Of a stretch of 64,000 nt of DNA, positions 26,097 through 35,579 are shown piece by piece (position 1 is the stretch's first letter; each line of letters begins with the position of its first letter). The notes below the pieces were generated by a model that saw only the letters and a program-made list of their open reading frames with translations, ran no database searches and was not told the DNA's origin. Source of the stretch: an uncultured Eggerthella sp. (GTDB lineage: Bacteria; Actinomycetota; Coriobacteriia; Coriobacteriales; Eggerthellaceae). The stretch lies in NCBI GenBank assembly GCA_905203045.1, contig CAJKUH010000002.1, positions 82,877 to 146,876 on the forward strand, in the 5' to 3' direction. A program made the translations under genes and the position numbers.

Positions 26097-26729
26097 ATGT
26101 TCGATATCCACTGCCACATACTCCCCGGCGTAGACGACGGCGCGCGCACTCCCGCCGAAACAGGCCAGATGCTGGTTGCCGCACACAATGCCGGCATCGA
26201 CCACATCGTGTGCACGCCGCATTGCCGTACCAGCAACTTCAACCTGCCGCTTATCCAGCGGCAATACCGTGCGTTCAAAGCACATGCCGCGCAGATGGGC
26301 ATTCGCACCAACCTGGGGTTCGAGGTGTACTGGAAGAAGCTCGCCGAACTGGGTGTGGAAACCGCACCGAAGCTCTGCATCGAAGGCACCGACTTGCTAC
26401 TGCTGGAATTTTCCACTGCAGCGCTGCCCGTTAACTGGCAGCGCGCCGTGTACTCCATCCAAAGCCAGGGCATCACCGTTATCGTGGCGCACCCCGAACG
26501 CTATAAGGCTGTACAAGATAACATGGAAATTGCCTACGAAATGAAGGATATGGGCTGTCGTTTGCAGCTTTCGGCAAACTTCGTGGAAGGCGGCCGCTTC
26601 GACAAACGCCACCGCACTGCCAAAGCCCTGCTGAAGGAAGGCCTAGCCGACTACGTAGCCTCCGACGCCCACCGCCCCGAGCACTACGCCATCTACACCA
26701 AAGCCCTCCACGAAGCCCAAAAGTACTAA
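26097..26729 (+). CDS. Tyrosine-protein phosphatase CpsB/YwqE (PHP fold)
   Basis: The 210-aa enzyme has the metal-binding DIHCHILPGVDDG start, CTPHCR, an AHPERY motif and SDAHRPEHY. CpsB phosphatases dephosphorylate the BY-kinase and so reset capsule assembly. It is separated from the LCP gene by a palindromic repeat. Confidence 0.9.
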   Translation: MFDIHCHILPGVDDGARTPAETGQMLVAAHNAGIDHIVCTPHCRTSNFNLPLIQRQYRAFKAHAAQMGIRTNLGFEVYWKKLAELGVETAPKLCIEGTDLLLLEFSTAALPVNWQRAVYSIQSQGITVIVAHPERYKAVQDNMEIAYEMKDMGCRLQLSANFVEGGRFDKRHRTAKALLKEGLADYVASDAHRPEHYAIYTKALHEAQKY

Positions 26730-26731
26730 AC

Positions 26732-26761
26732 AACAAAATGGGGACAGTCCCCAATTTGTTA
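26732..26761. repeat. GGGACAGTCCC palindromic repeat, copy 2
   Basis: AACAAAATGGGGACAGTCCC and a mirrored AATTTGTTATT arm lie between the convergent cpsB and CNNM genes, where a bidirectional terminator is expected. Confidence 0.7.
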
Positions 26762-28090
26762 TTCGTCTTCCGGCTCTTCTTCTGCTTCGGGGTCGTCTTC
26801 GAAACGTACGTCAATCTTGTCGATGCGCAGGCCGTCCATCACGCGCGCCATCAGCGTGATCTTCTTGCCCTCGTGATGCAGCACGTACGAATCACCTTCG
26901 GTGGGGATCTTGTCCAGCAAGTCCAGCATCAGGCCGCCGGCCGTCTCGTAGTCGAGCACCGGCACCGGCTCGAAGCCGATGAAGTCGACGAACTGGTCAA
27001 CCGGCAGCGAGCCATCCACCAAATAGTGATGCTCGCCCACTTTCAGAATCTCGTCCTGGTCGTCATGCAGATACTCGTCTTCCATGCGGCCGATGATCTG
27101 CTCCACCACATCGCTCATGGTAACGATGCCCGACGTGCCGCCGTGTTCGTCAACCACTACGGCAATCTTGGTGTGCTTCGCCTGCAGCACCTGCAGGAGC
27201 TTCGCGATGGAAATGCTCTCCGGCACCGCCTGGATGGTGCGGATCTTCAAATCCTTCATCGTGGAACCTTCAGGCAACAGGTAGGCATCCTTGATGTGCA
27301 CGAAGCCGATGATGTTGTCCTTGTCCTCGCGGAACACCGGATAGCGCGTGAATTTGTTCTTGCCCATGAAGTCGAGGTTGGTGGCAAGGTCGTCGTCGTA
27401 GTCGATGGCCAGCACCTCGGTACGGGGCGTCATGATGGCCTTCGCATCCTTGTCGTCCAAGTCGAAGATGTTATCCAAGTACTGGTACTGGTCCTGCTCA
27501 ATCGAGCCGCTTTCGGCGCTTTCTTCCAACAGCAGCTTGATTTCCTCTTCGGAATACGCGTCGGTTTCGTTCTTCTTGTCATGCCCGGTCAGGCGCATAA
27601 CGCCGTTGGTGGTGGCGTTGAACAGCCACATGATGGGATACGTGATGCGATAGAACGCGTACAGCGGTCCCGCCGTGTGCAACGCGTAACTCTCCGTTTT
27701 CAGGATGGCCATGCTCTTCGGAATCAGCTCGCCGGTAACCACGTGCAGCGTGGTCATAACGAAGTAGCCGATGGCCACCGAAATCACCGTTACCGCCGTG
27801 TCGGGCAAGTTGAAGAACGCGAAGATGGGATGGAACAACGCGGCGAACGCCGGTTCGCCCAACCAGCCCAACGCGAGCGATGCCAGCGTAATGCCCAGCT
27901 GGCACGCCGAAAGGTACTCGTTTACGTTGTCGGCCATCTGCAGCGCGCGCTTGGCGCCCTTCTGGCCTTCTTCCACCAAAATCTCAATCTGCGACTTGCG
28001 CACACGTACCAGCGAAAACTCCGCAATAACGAAGAAGGCGTTCATCAGCAGAAACAGCACAACTAATATCAAACTCAACCAAATAGGCAT
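26759..28090 (-). CDS. CNNM/CorC family transporter (hemolysin-like)
   Basis: The 443-aa protein has an N-terminal DUF21/CNNM membrane domain (about 4 helices, starting LILVVLFLLMNAFFVIAEF), paired CBS domains (~210-335, with VFREDKDNIIGFVHIKDA), and a C-terminal CorC_HlyC domain. Family members move Mg2+ or Na+. The acidic tail (DPEAEEEPEDE) ends inside the palindromic repeat. Confidence 0.9.
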   Translation of the reverse strand: MPIWLSLILVVLFLLMNAFFVIAEFSLVRVRKSQIEILVEEGQKGAKRALQMADNVNEYLSACQLGITLASLALGWLGEPAFAALFHPIFAFFNLPDTAVTVISVAIGYFVMTTLHVVTGELIPKSMAILKTESYALHTAGPLYAFYRITYPIMWLFNATTNGVMRLTGHDKKNETDAYSEEEIKLLLEESAESGSIEQDQYQYLDNIFDLDDKDAKAIMTPRTEVLAIDYDDDLATNLDFMGKNKFTRYPVFREDKDNIIGFVHIKDAYLLPEGSTMKDLKIRTIQAVPESISIAKLLQVLQAKHTKIAVVVDEHGGTSGIVTMSDVVEQIIGRMEDEYLHDDQDEILKVGEHHYLVDGSLPVDQFVDFIGFEPVPVLDYETAGGLMLDLLDKIPTEGDSYVLHHEGKKITLMARVMDGLRIDKIDVRFEDDPEAEEEPEDE

Positions 28091-28687
28091 TGAGGCACAT
28101 AACTCCTTGAAAAAGCGGGAAGACGGGGACTGTCCTTATTTTCCCCGTTCAGAACAACAGCAAAAAAGCGAGGCTACACAGCCATTCCTCCCCTTGGGAA
28201 GGGCATCAGGCGCGTTACGTCGGCCAGCAGGGAAAGGCGTTTGCGCAGCATTGCATTCGTCGCTGTGCGGAAATAAAGAAACGCAGCCCTATCTTCACAT
28301 GAAGACAAAGGCCGCGCGGGACCATGAGCAAAGGTATTGCGTTGTACGGTGCGTTTTCGGGCCGAGCTACATCGACCGCCGCCGTCGGAATCGTTCACGA
28401 CAGCAACATCTCCTATTCTGGTGGCGCCGCCACCGTTGGTCTCACATGTCCTGCAGTGCGCAGGAACGATACATCTTTTTGCATCATACCGTGTAACTGC
28501 CGCTTTTCAACGAATCATCATCACAGCGTCATGTTTACCGCGGCAAACGTTTTCCCAACCGACGATTTGCGCCGTCAGGTGCCCCACCCCAACAGACTTG
28601 CCGCATGCGTCCAATAAAGCATGAAAAAATTTTGATTGCGCAGCACGTGAAATGTCAGTCAAAACAAGCTCGCGTACCATTATTACC
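28091..28687. other. Intergenic region between divergent genes
   Basis: A degenerate copy of the GGGACAGTCCC-type repeat lies at 28122-28148. A GGCTGTGTAGCC hairpin followed by a T-run on the minus strand lies near 28160-28182. The rest could be a long leader for the CNNM gene, but I cannot match it to a known metal riboswitch. Confidence 0.4.
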
Positions 28688-30280
28688 ATGAGCGAAAAAG
28701 ACATCCCCCACAACGAAAACGACGAAACGACCAACGAAGAAACGGCATCTGCCGGCGGTGCTGACGAAGCGACGGAAGCAACCGACAACGATAGCGCAGA
28801 AGATACAGCTTCCGCCGAAGAAGCAGGCACCGAAAAGCTCTCGAAGCCCGATAGCGGCACCGAAAACGAATCGGCCGACGATGCGGGCCAGGCGGGCAAC
28901 ACCAACCCCGATTCAACCGCAAACGCGAAAGCGGAGCCCGATGCGGAGAGCAAAAACCCAGAAGTAAACTCCGCGAACGAGAGCGATGAATCTTCGCATT
29001 CCCCAGAAAAGCCCAAGAACGCAGATGAGCCTTCCGCTTCGAAGGCAGAAAACCCTGAAGAGGAAAACGTCTCTGCATCAGGCGAAACAGACTCTTCCGC
29101 AGATAGCGCAGCAGAGGATTCAGCAGAGGAAAGCGAGCAGTCAAAGTCCGCTGACGCCAACAAGCAGGCTAGCGATTCATTCGCTCACATCACCGACACC
29201 GCAAAAACCTACCTGGCCAAAGCAGGCCATTTCCTGGGACTGAACAAAAAGGCATCTGCCGCTGCAGCCGCCGTTGCACTATGCGCCGTGGTGGGCATCG
29301 GCGCCGCTGTTGCAGGCAACGCCGCACCCAAGCAACCAAATGGGCTGCCCCTGAGCGACACCTTCATGCAACAAACGGCCAACGCAACAGCAGCTTCGCT
29401 CGACGAAGCAACGAACAAGGCAGCGGCCGATTTCATCGCGTGCTCGCTTACGCCCGCCGCACTGAACAGCATCGATGCCTATGCCAGCGCACCGGGAACG
29501 TTTTCCCTGGTAGCAGGCCAGGAAGCGCACGCCATCCCCGAAGAGGAACAGGCCAACTTGGTTTCTGCCGCGAAGGACATCGAAAGCGGCGGATACACCG
29601 TCGGCTTCACGCTCATCAACCTGAGCACAGGCAAGGGCATTGCTTACAATCTGGATTCGCGGGTGTACGGAGCAAGCTCGTTCAAGGGCCCGTACGGCGC
29701 CTACCTGTGCCAGCACCTGGGCGATGCCGACACTTCCTACCCCGCCGGCGCCGATTCGGCGGGCGCAGGAATTTCGAGTTCCATCGATTCGCTACTGCAG
29801 CCCATGATCCTGAATTCCGACAACAACGCATTCAGCTCGTTGCGCAACGCCTACGACAGCTCGGGCTTTGCCGACTGGCTTTCTGCCTGCGGCGTCGATT
29901 CCGCCATCATGCACGACACCCACTTCCCGCGCTATTCAGCACGCGAATCGGCGCTGCTGTGGCTGCACACGTACCAGTATCTGAAAACCGAAACGCCCAC
30001 CGCTCAGCACTTGGCTTCGCTGTACGCGCAAACCAACGTTTCGTTCATTCGCGCAGGCGTGGGCGGTGTCGATGGGGTGCAAACCGTGCGCAACAAAGCC
30101 GGCTGGTGCGCCAGCGGTGCGCGCTTCACCGGGCTGTGCGATGCGGGACTTATCGAATGCGCTGACGGTACCACCTACCTCATGAGCACCATGACCAACG
30201 CTCCCGACAGCAGCCTGTACACCGTGCGCCTTGCCAACCTGGCCAACGCGCTCTTCGCCTGCCGCAGCGCCCTGGACTAA
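28688..30280 (+). CDS. Membrane-anchored beta-lactamase-like serine hydrolase with acidic cytoplasmic domain
   Basis: Residues ~1-165 are extremely Glu/Asp/Ser/Ala-rich and probably disordered. One TM helix (AAAAVALCAVVGIGAAVAG) follows, then a ~300-aa extracytoplasmic domain with class A beta-lactamase/PBP features: SSFK (S-x-x-K), SDN in LNSDNNAFSSL, and KAG in RNKAGWCASG in place of K-T-G. It may be a beta-lactamase homologue or a peptidoglycan-sensing enzyme. An in-frame ATG at 28652 is also possible; neither start has a good ribosome site. Confidence 0.7.
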   Translation: MSEKDIPHNENDETTNEETASAGGADEATEATDNDSAEDTASAEEAGTEKLSKPDSGTENESADDAGQAGNTNPDSTANAKAEPDAESKNPEVNSANESDESSHSPEKPKNADEPSASKAENPEEENVSASGETDSSADSAAEDSAEESEQSKSADANKQASDSFAHITDTAKTYLAKAGHFLGLNKKASAAAAAVALCAVVGIGAAVAGNAAPKQPNGLPLSDTFMQQTANATAASLDEATNKAAADFIACSLTPAALNSIDAYASAPGTFSLVAGQEAHAIPEEEQANLVSAAKDIESGGYTVGFTLINLSTGKGIAYNLDSRVYGASSFKGPYGAYLCQHLGDADTSYPAGADSAGAGISSSIDSLLQPMILNSDNNAFSSLRNAYDSSGFADWLSACGVDSAIMHDTHFPRYSARESALLWLHTYQYLKTETPTAQHLASLYAQTNVSFIRAGVGGVDGVQTVRNKAGWCASGARFTGLCDAGLIECADGTTYLMSTMTNAPDSSLYTVRLANLANALFACRSALD

Positions 30281-30660
30281 CAGCCGAAAAACCGCGGAAG
30301 GACACCCGGCAAGAACAGCTTTCTGACGTTCTTTCAACCGCGGGACCGATTCCTTCCGTGCGGCAAAGCAGCGGTGGAGCACCTCGGTGCCCCACCGCGC
30401 AAAGGAGCCTGCCTCCGATGTATCTCAACAGTCCGTTCACTATTCATCATTTGTTGTGGAATTTTTCCGATGCGGCGCTTTTTCACGAAACACGCTCGTT
30501 ACAATAAATAGTGCTGCAAACGCCCGCTTCGCGCGGCAGCCGAAAGTCCATCGGCAACAACGCAAAGCTGCACTGCGGGAACCTTGCGGCGAAATTGAAG
30601 GAATGCCCTAAAAGCAAGCCTGCAACTGAACGTTAGGTCCACCGAAAAGAAAGGATTGCT
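30281..30660. other. 380-nt intergenic region
   Basis: A strong hairpin (GCGGTGG with CCACCGC) lies near 30370-30402. Nothing else identifiable is seen. Confidence 0.4.
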
Positions 30661-31362
30661 GTGGTCGAACTTGCTCGCGAACTGAACCGTCATGCCTCTA
30701 CGGCAACCCACAAGCAAACGCACCTGGCCGAGCATCCCGGTCAGCTGGTTTGGATTTTCATGGGCATGTCGGTGGTCGGGCTTGCCGGCGAAACGCTGCA
30801 GCATCTTCTGGCATTCGGCGAACTGGAAAGCCGCGCCGGCTTCATCTGGGGTCCGTTTTCACCCATCTACGGTTTGGCCGCCGTGCTGCTAACCATGTTG
30901 CTCGAACCGCTGCAAGACAAGGGCGTCCCTCTGCTTCTAGCAGTTGGCGCTGTGGTAGGCGGCAGCCTGGAGTATTTCGCCAGCTGGGCTATGGAAACCT
31001 TCTGGGGCGTGGTAGCGTGGAGCTACTTGAACATTCCCTTCAACTTCGACGGCCGCACCGATGTGTTCCATTGCCTTATTTGGGGCACTATCAGCGTGCT
31101 TTGGATCAAAGTTGGGCTGCAGCTATGCCAGCGCATTTTCGACCATGTGAATACGTCGGGTACCTTGTATCGCATTGCCACAGGTGCGCTGACCATTTTC
31201 ATGATCCTCGACATCTTCATGACCATCACCGTTTTGCTGCGAGCCGATGCGCGCACCGACGGGGTGCCGCCGCAAAACGCGCTCGAGCAGTTTTGCGACA
31301 CCGCCTACCCCACCGATATGCTGCAGAAGCGCTTCCACAACATGGGAGGGTTGGGTATTTAG
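30661..31362 (+). CDS. Putative ABC transporter permease, CmpB/DUF1113 family
   Basis: The 233-aa membrane protein has about six helices and family blocks WGPFSPIYG, LEYFASWAMETFWGVVAWSY, and FNFDGRTDVFHC(L)IWG. The start is GTG behind AAAGGA. Function is unknown despite the automatic ABC-permease label; no ATPase gene adjoins it. Confidence 0.75.
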   Translation: MVELARELNRHASTATHKQTHLAEHPGQLVWIFMGMSVVGLAGETLQHLLAFGELESRAGFIWGPFSPIYGLAAVLLTMLLEPLQDKGVPLLLAVGAVVGGSLEYFASWAMETFWGVVAWSYLNIPFNFDGRTDVFHCLIWGTISVLWIKVGLQLCQRIFDHVNTSGTLYRIATGALTIFMILDIFMTITVLLRADARTDGVPPQNALEQFCDTAYPTDMLQKRFHNMGGLGI

Positions 31363-31746
31363 CTTCGTTCTACCGAACGAAGCTCTTTCGCATTAAACGC
31401 GATGACGCTGTGCGGGAGCCTGGCGGCACATCTGGCATTCAATCGATCGGGGCAGCCCTTAGGCTAGCCCCTTCCTCTTTCAAGCCAGCTGCACTCGCCA
31501 GATCTCCCGCTCGCTGTTTTTACCAACAATGCCGCAGCTGGAAGAAAGTTGCATTGCTTCATGCTTTTGGAAAAGAAGCCCTCTCGGGCTTCTTAACAGG
31601 AATAGTGTTCAGAGTGCTTCTCTCAGCATCGCGCCTTCCGGGGAGGTTTCCGGGCTACCGTTGATTTGGGGCGGAGATGCCGACTGCGAGCATCCGGGCC
31701 CACCAAGTATCCTTCCTGCTGCTCCCGACGGCGTTTCCAGCTCCCG
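31363..31746. other. Intergenic region with two plus-strand hairpins
   Basis: AGCTTCGTTC/GAACGAAGCT (31361-31382) directly follows the upstream stop and probably terminates it. A second hairpin, GAAGCCC/GGGCTTC, lies near 31574-31592. No gene is seen in the remainder. Confidence 0.5.
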
Positions 31747-32640
31747 CTACAGTGCTTTGCCTGTTATGAAGCGGTAGCCGGGGTGTGGGACTTTACCGAA
31801 GCGGCCGTGGTAGTCGCTGCCTCCGGTGCAGAACAGGCTGTAGCGTGCGGCCAGCTCTTCGCATAGCTGGGTGTCGCGATAGTCGTGGTCGGGGTGGTAC
31901 TTCTCTATGCCGGAAAGGCCGGCGTCCACCAAGGCGGGAAGCGCCTCGTAGTTGTCGAACTGCCCCGGGTGCGCCAACACCGCAACGCCGCCATCAGCCA
32001 CAATGGCGTCAACGGCATCGCACATGTCCACGTACTGGATGTCGCGCTGGGCAATGCCGCCATTCTTGAACAGCGTCTTGTACAACAACTGATACTCGGC
32101 ACTGGTGAATTCCGCATCGGTAAGCGCCGCCATCAAGTGTTGCTTGTAAAACCCGGTAGATTGCGCCGCCAATTCCGCTGCGTAGTCCACATCCACATCG
32201 AAACCGGCATCTAGCAGCTGACGCATTTGCCATGCGGTGTTGGCGCTGCGACGTGTCAAGGTGGCAGAGCACAGATCGCGTACCGCGGGCGCTTCTTCGG
32301 TAAGGCCCAGCCCCAAAATATGCACGCGGTGCTTGGCAGTGGAATCCCATGCGCTTATCTCCACGCCGCACACCACCGAAAAGCCCTGCTCAGCTGCCTG
32401 TTGCGCAATGCGGTCAAGGCCAACCGTGGTGTCATGGTTCGTCACCGCCATATGGCTCAGGCCTTGCACGCGCGCCTTTCCCATCAGCTGCACAAACGTA
32501 TCGGACCCATCGGAAAGCGTGGTGTGCGCGTGCAAGTCGGCGCGAAACTCCTGCCCAGGACGCACGCCCAGCACGTCCCACAGCTCCTCCTGGCGAAACG
32601 CCTGGGCTGTGCGCTCCTGGGCGCCCTCCCATTCGCTCAT
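31747..32640 (-). CDS. phnPP: PHP-family cyclic phosphate phosphodiesterase of the C-P lyase operon
   Basis: The 297-aa PHP protein shows FRADLHAHTTLSDG, AVTNHDTTVG, and GGSDYHGRFGK metal-binding motifs. Its ATG overlaps the phnL stop (ATGA). A PHP enzyme encoded in the same setting in Eggerthella lenta (PhnPP) hydrolyses 5-phosphoribosyl 1,2-cyclic phosphate, the C-P lyase product, replacing PhnP. By position and family this is the same enzyme. Confidence 0.85.
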   Translation of the reverse strand: MSEWEGAQERTAQAFRQEELWDVLGVRPGQEFRADLHAHTTLSDGSDTFVQLMGKARVQGLSHMAVTNHDTTVGLDRIAQQAAEQGFSVVCGVEISAWDSTAKHRVHILGLGLTEEAPAVRDLCSATLTRRSANTAWQMRQLLDAGFDVDVDYAAELAAQSTGFYKQHLMAALTDAEFTSAEYQLLYKTLFKNGGIAQRDIQYVDMCDAVDAIVADGGVAVLAHPGQFDNYEALPALVDAGLSGIEKYHPDHDYRDTQLCEELAARYSLFCTGGSDYHGRFGKVPHPGYRFITGKAL

Positions 32641-33341
32641 TCCACCATCTCCCCTTTCTGCATGTTGAACTCGTGGTCGCACAAGCCTTCCATGAATTCC
32701 AAGTCGTGGAAAATGCCCAGCATGGTGGTGCCCTGCGCCTTAAGCTGCTCGATAAGCTCGCGCACCTTCACCTTCGAAGCTGCATCGAGCGATGCCGTGG
32801 GTTCGTCAAGCAAAAGCAGGCGCGGCTGCTTGATCATGGCGGCGGCGATGTTCAAACGCAGCTTTTCGCCGCCGGAAAACGTGCGCGGGTACAGCGGCCA
32901 CAGCGATTCATCGATGTCGAAGTGGTGCAGCATGCGCTCGGTTTCCTGCTTGGCGCGCTCGGCATCGGCGGCGCCGAATGTTTCCAACGCACTTTTCAGC
33001 ACAATGTCGTACGCGCTTTGGCGCGGCAGCGCATTTAAGAACTGAGACACGTAGCCCATCTCGTATTTGCGCAGGTACAGCATCTGGCGCTCGGTTGCCT
33101 GGCACAAATCAAGCGGCCCGAATGCCTCGGAGTCATACCAGATAGCTCCCGATTCAGGCAAATTCGTGCGATAGATGCAGCGCAAAATGGTCGATTTCCC
33201 CGAGCCGCTGCGCCCGGTAATGCCCACGAATTCACCCGGTGCAAGGGAAAGGCTGATGTGCTGGCACCCCAAAATGCGGCGATTGGCGCGGTGCATCACG
33301 AACGACTTCGAAAGGTCTTCGATCTTCAGAAGCTCTTCCAC
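32637..33341 (-). CDS. phnL: PhnL, ABC-type ATPase of the C-P lyase complex
   Basis: The 234-aa protein has Walker A GRSGSGKS, signature FSGGEKLRLNIAAAM and Walker B LLLLDEPTASLD. PhnL works with PhnI/G/H in making ribose 1-phosphonate 5-triphosphate. It sits between phnM and phnPP with a 4-nt overlap to the latter. Confidence 0.9.
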   Translation of the reverse strand: MEELLKIEDLSKSFVMHRANRRILGCQHISLSLAPGEFVGITGRSGSGKSTILRCIYRTNLPESGAIWYDSEAFGPLDLCQATERQMLYLRKYEMGYVSQFLNALPRQSAYDIVLKSALETFGAADAERAKQETERMLHHFDIDESLWPLYPRTFSGGEKLRLNIAAAMIKQPRLLLLDEPTASLDAASKVKVRELIEQLKAQGTTMLGIFHDLEFMEGLCDHEFNMQKGEMVE

Positions 33342-33350
33342 AGCTGCCTC

Positions 33351-34643
33351 CTAGCGCTCGTAGCCGTGCGGCTGATCGGGATAATGCGAGCGGTACACCG
33401 AGTTGCCGCCCACGAACGCGCGCGTGATAGCCGGCGTAGTGGTTTGGGCATCGGGCGTGCAACCGATTTCGCGCACTAGCAGGATGTCGGCGCGCTTGCC
33501 CACAGCGAGGGAGCCAACCTCCTTGTACAAGCCCACCGCTTTGGCGGGGTTGGCCGTAACCAGCGCAAATGCCTGCGGCAGCGGCATGCCGCATTCGCGA
33601 TGCAAAATGAACACCGCATCGATCAGCGCCGCTGGGTAATAGTCGCTGCACAGCATGCTGATAACGCCTTCAGCCACACCCTCGCGTGCCGAAAGGTTGC
33701 CCGAATGACTGTGCCCCATCATCACATTCGGGGCACCCGCCAGCGTGTACATGCCACGGTTATGCACCTCCCGCGCCGTTTCCATATCGACGGGGAATTC
33801 CGAGATAGCGGCACCGAGCGTGCCCATGTAGTCGAGCTTTTCCACTGAATCGTCGTCGTGTGAAGCAACGGAAATGCCCTGCTCATGCGCTAAATCTGCC
33901 AACTCTTCCAACTGCTCGGGCCCGATTTTGGCGGCGTTCTGCTGCGCTGTCACAATCCGAGCTACCTCATCGTCGGAAATGCCGTCGCGGTATCCCTTGA
34001 TGGTATTGCTGAACACCAGCAGGTCGCGATATTGGCCCTGGCCAGGCGTATGGTCCATAAACGAAATCAAATCGACCTTGCCCGCCTGCAAATAGCAGTA
34101 CACCTCGTCCACGCGGTCCACCGAATCAAGCTCCAGGCGCAGGTGAAGGCGATGGCGAATAAGGTGGTCGTGTTCTTCCCCTTCGCGCATCTGCGCAATG
34201 CAATCGGCCAGCTTGCTCACATTCTCGAAATCGCGAATAGGCTTATGGTCGAAAATGTTGGCGCCGTACACGGAAAGCGAGTGGTAAATGGTGGTAACGC
34301 CGTGCGAAACCAGCTCGCGGTCGACCTTGTACAGCGAAGTGGGCAAGTCCATCACCACGCTGGGACGAGGCGATGCCACCGATTCGATGTAGTCGGAATG
34401 CACATCGATCATGCCAGGCGCCACATAGGCACCGCGCGCGTCCACTACGGGAAAACCCGTTTCCCTGTCTACCACCATGCCCGAGGTGTTTTCCTCCAGC
34501 TTGACATCAACCATGCGTGCATTTGCCAGCGTCGGAGCAATGCGTACAATGGTGCCGTTTTCCACCACGATATCGTGATTGGGAAGGATCGCCTCTTCAG
34601 TAACCACGTTACCGCCGCGAATCACCAGCGAATTTGCTTCCAT
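33351..34643 (-). CDS. phnM: PhnM, alpha-D-ribose 1-methylphosphonate 5-triphosphate diphosphatase
   Basis: The 430-aa amidohydrolase-fold enzyme has VAPGMIDVHSDYIESVASPRP, SFMDHTPGQGQYRD, ISVASHDDD, and CSDYYPAALIDAVF. It removes pyrophosphate from the triphosphate intermediate. ATG at 34643 follows an AGGAGA; the upstream in-frame extension lacks family similarity. Confidence 0.95.
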   Translation of the reverse strand: MEANSLVIRGGNVVTEEAILPNHDIVVENGTIVRIAPTLANARMVDVKLEENTSGMVVDRETGFPVVDARGAYVAPGMIDVHSDYIESVASPRPSVVMDLPTSLYKVDRELVSHGVTTIYHSLSVYGANIFDHKPIRDFENVSKLADCIAQMREGEEHDHLIRHRLHLRLELDSVDRVDEVYCYLQAGKVDLISFMDHTPGQGQYRDLLVFSNTIKGYRDGISDDEVARIVTAQQNAAKIGPEQLEELADLAHEQGISVASHDDDSVEKLDYMGTLGAAISEFPVDMETAREVHNRGMYTLAGAPNVMMGHSHSGNLSAREGVAEGVISMLCSDYYPAALIDAVFILHRECGMPLPQAFALVTANPAKAVGLYKEVGSLAVGKRADILLVREIGCTPDAQTTTPAITRAFVGGNSVYRSHYPDQPHGYER

Positions 34644-34727
34644 AAAGGTAGTTCTCCTTGCGTTGAGTTCTTCATCTATGCGACGCAGGGGCAAAGCCGC
34701 ACCCGCGCCGCCGGGCAAAAGCCCGCA

Positions 34728-35579
34728 TCACAGCAGCGAATACACCAACTGCTGGGTATAGGCATGTTGCGGGTCTTCCAAAACCTGGTCGGTAAGGCCC
34801 TGCTCCACCACCTGGCCGTTCAGCATCACCAATGTGCGGTCGGCAAGCATACGGATAACGCCCAGGTCGTGGCTTACCACCAGCATGCTTACGCCGAAAT
34901 CGCGTTTGATCTGCAGAATCAGGTCAAGCACGCTAGCCTGCACCGAAAGGTCAAGGCCAGTGGTCACCTCGTCCAGCAACAAAATGGGCGGGTTGTTGGA
35001 AAGCGCTTTGGCAATCTGCACGCGCTGCTGCATGCCGCCGGAAAACGTGGCAGGCGCATCTCCTGCACGCGTAAGCGGAATGTTCACCTTTTCCAGCAGT
35101 TCATTGCCGCGGGCACGCATCGATTCCACGTTGCGGTTGCCGGCGGCAATCATCTGCTCGGCAATGTTCGAAAGCGAGGAAAAGCCCATTCGCAAGCCCA
35201 AGTACGGATTCTGGTACACCATGCCCAGCACGGTGTTGCGCACCCGGCGCTTCTGCTGCGAGGAAAGCTCCAAAAGATTCGCCTGCCCGCCATCGTAGGG
35301 AATGGCGCGCACCGTACCCGCCGTGGCAATCTGGTCGAAGTACAGGCACTGCATGAACGTAGATTTGCCACTGCCCGACTCGCCCACGATGCCCACGATT
35401 TCACCAGGGAACAAATCAAGGCTCACGTCGCGCACCGCATGCACCGTTTTACATTTAGGGCAGATGTTGCGCTCAAGCTCACCGCCGTTCAGGCAATACG
35501 CGCACCCTTCACCAAACCGCTTTACCACGTGCCTTACCTGCAGGCAGGGATCCTGATCCATTACGGGCACCTTCTTCAT
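34728..35579 (-). CDS. phnK: PhnK, ABC-type subunit of C-P lyase, with four-cysteine insert
   Basis: The 283-aa protein has Walker A GESGSGKS, signature FSGGMQQRVQIAKAL and Walker B LLLDEVTTGLD. PhnK docks on PhnJ in the core complex. Between the first two strands is an insert with CAYC and CPKC, spaced like a zinc ribbon, absent from the E. coli protein as I recall it. ATG overlaps the phnJ stop (ATGA). Confidence 0.9.
   Translation of the reverse strand: MKKVPVMDQDPCLQVRHVVKRFGEGCAYCLNGGELERNICPKCKTVHAVRDVSLDLFPGEIVGIVGESGSGKSTFMQCLYFDQIATAGTVRAIPYDGGQANLLELSSQQKRRVRNTVLGMVYQNPYLGLRMGFSSLSNIAEQMIAAGNRNVESMRARGNELLEKVNIPLTRAGDAPATFSGGMQQRVQIAKALSNNPPILLLDEVTTGLDLSVQASVLDLILQIKRDFGVSMLVVSHDLGVIRMLADRTLVMLNGQVVEQGLTDQVLEDPQHAYTQQLVYSLL

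Noticed and set aside
26738..28066. Plus-strand open frame of 442 codons
   Set aside because: Antisense shadow of the CNNM/CorC gene; no ribosome site and an implausible composition.
28091..28400. Metal riboswitch (M-box or yybP-ykoY type) before the CNNM gene
   Set aside because: Only a short GGGGAGGA-like stretch and a terminal hairpin are seen; the core consensus is not satisfied.
28324..28617. 97-codon plus-strand frame
   Set aside because: No ribosome site, Cys/His-rich unlikely composition, and it lies in a probable promoter/leader zone.
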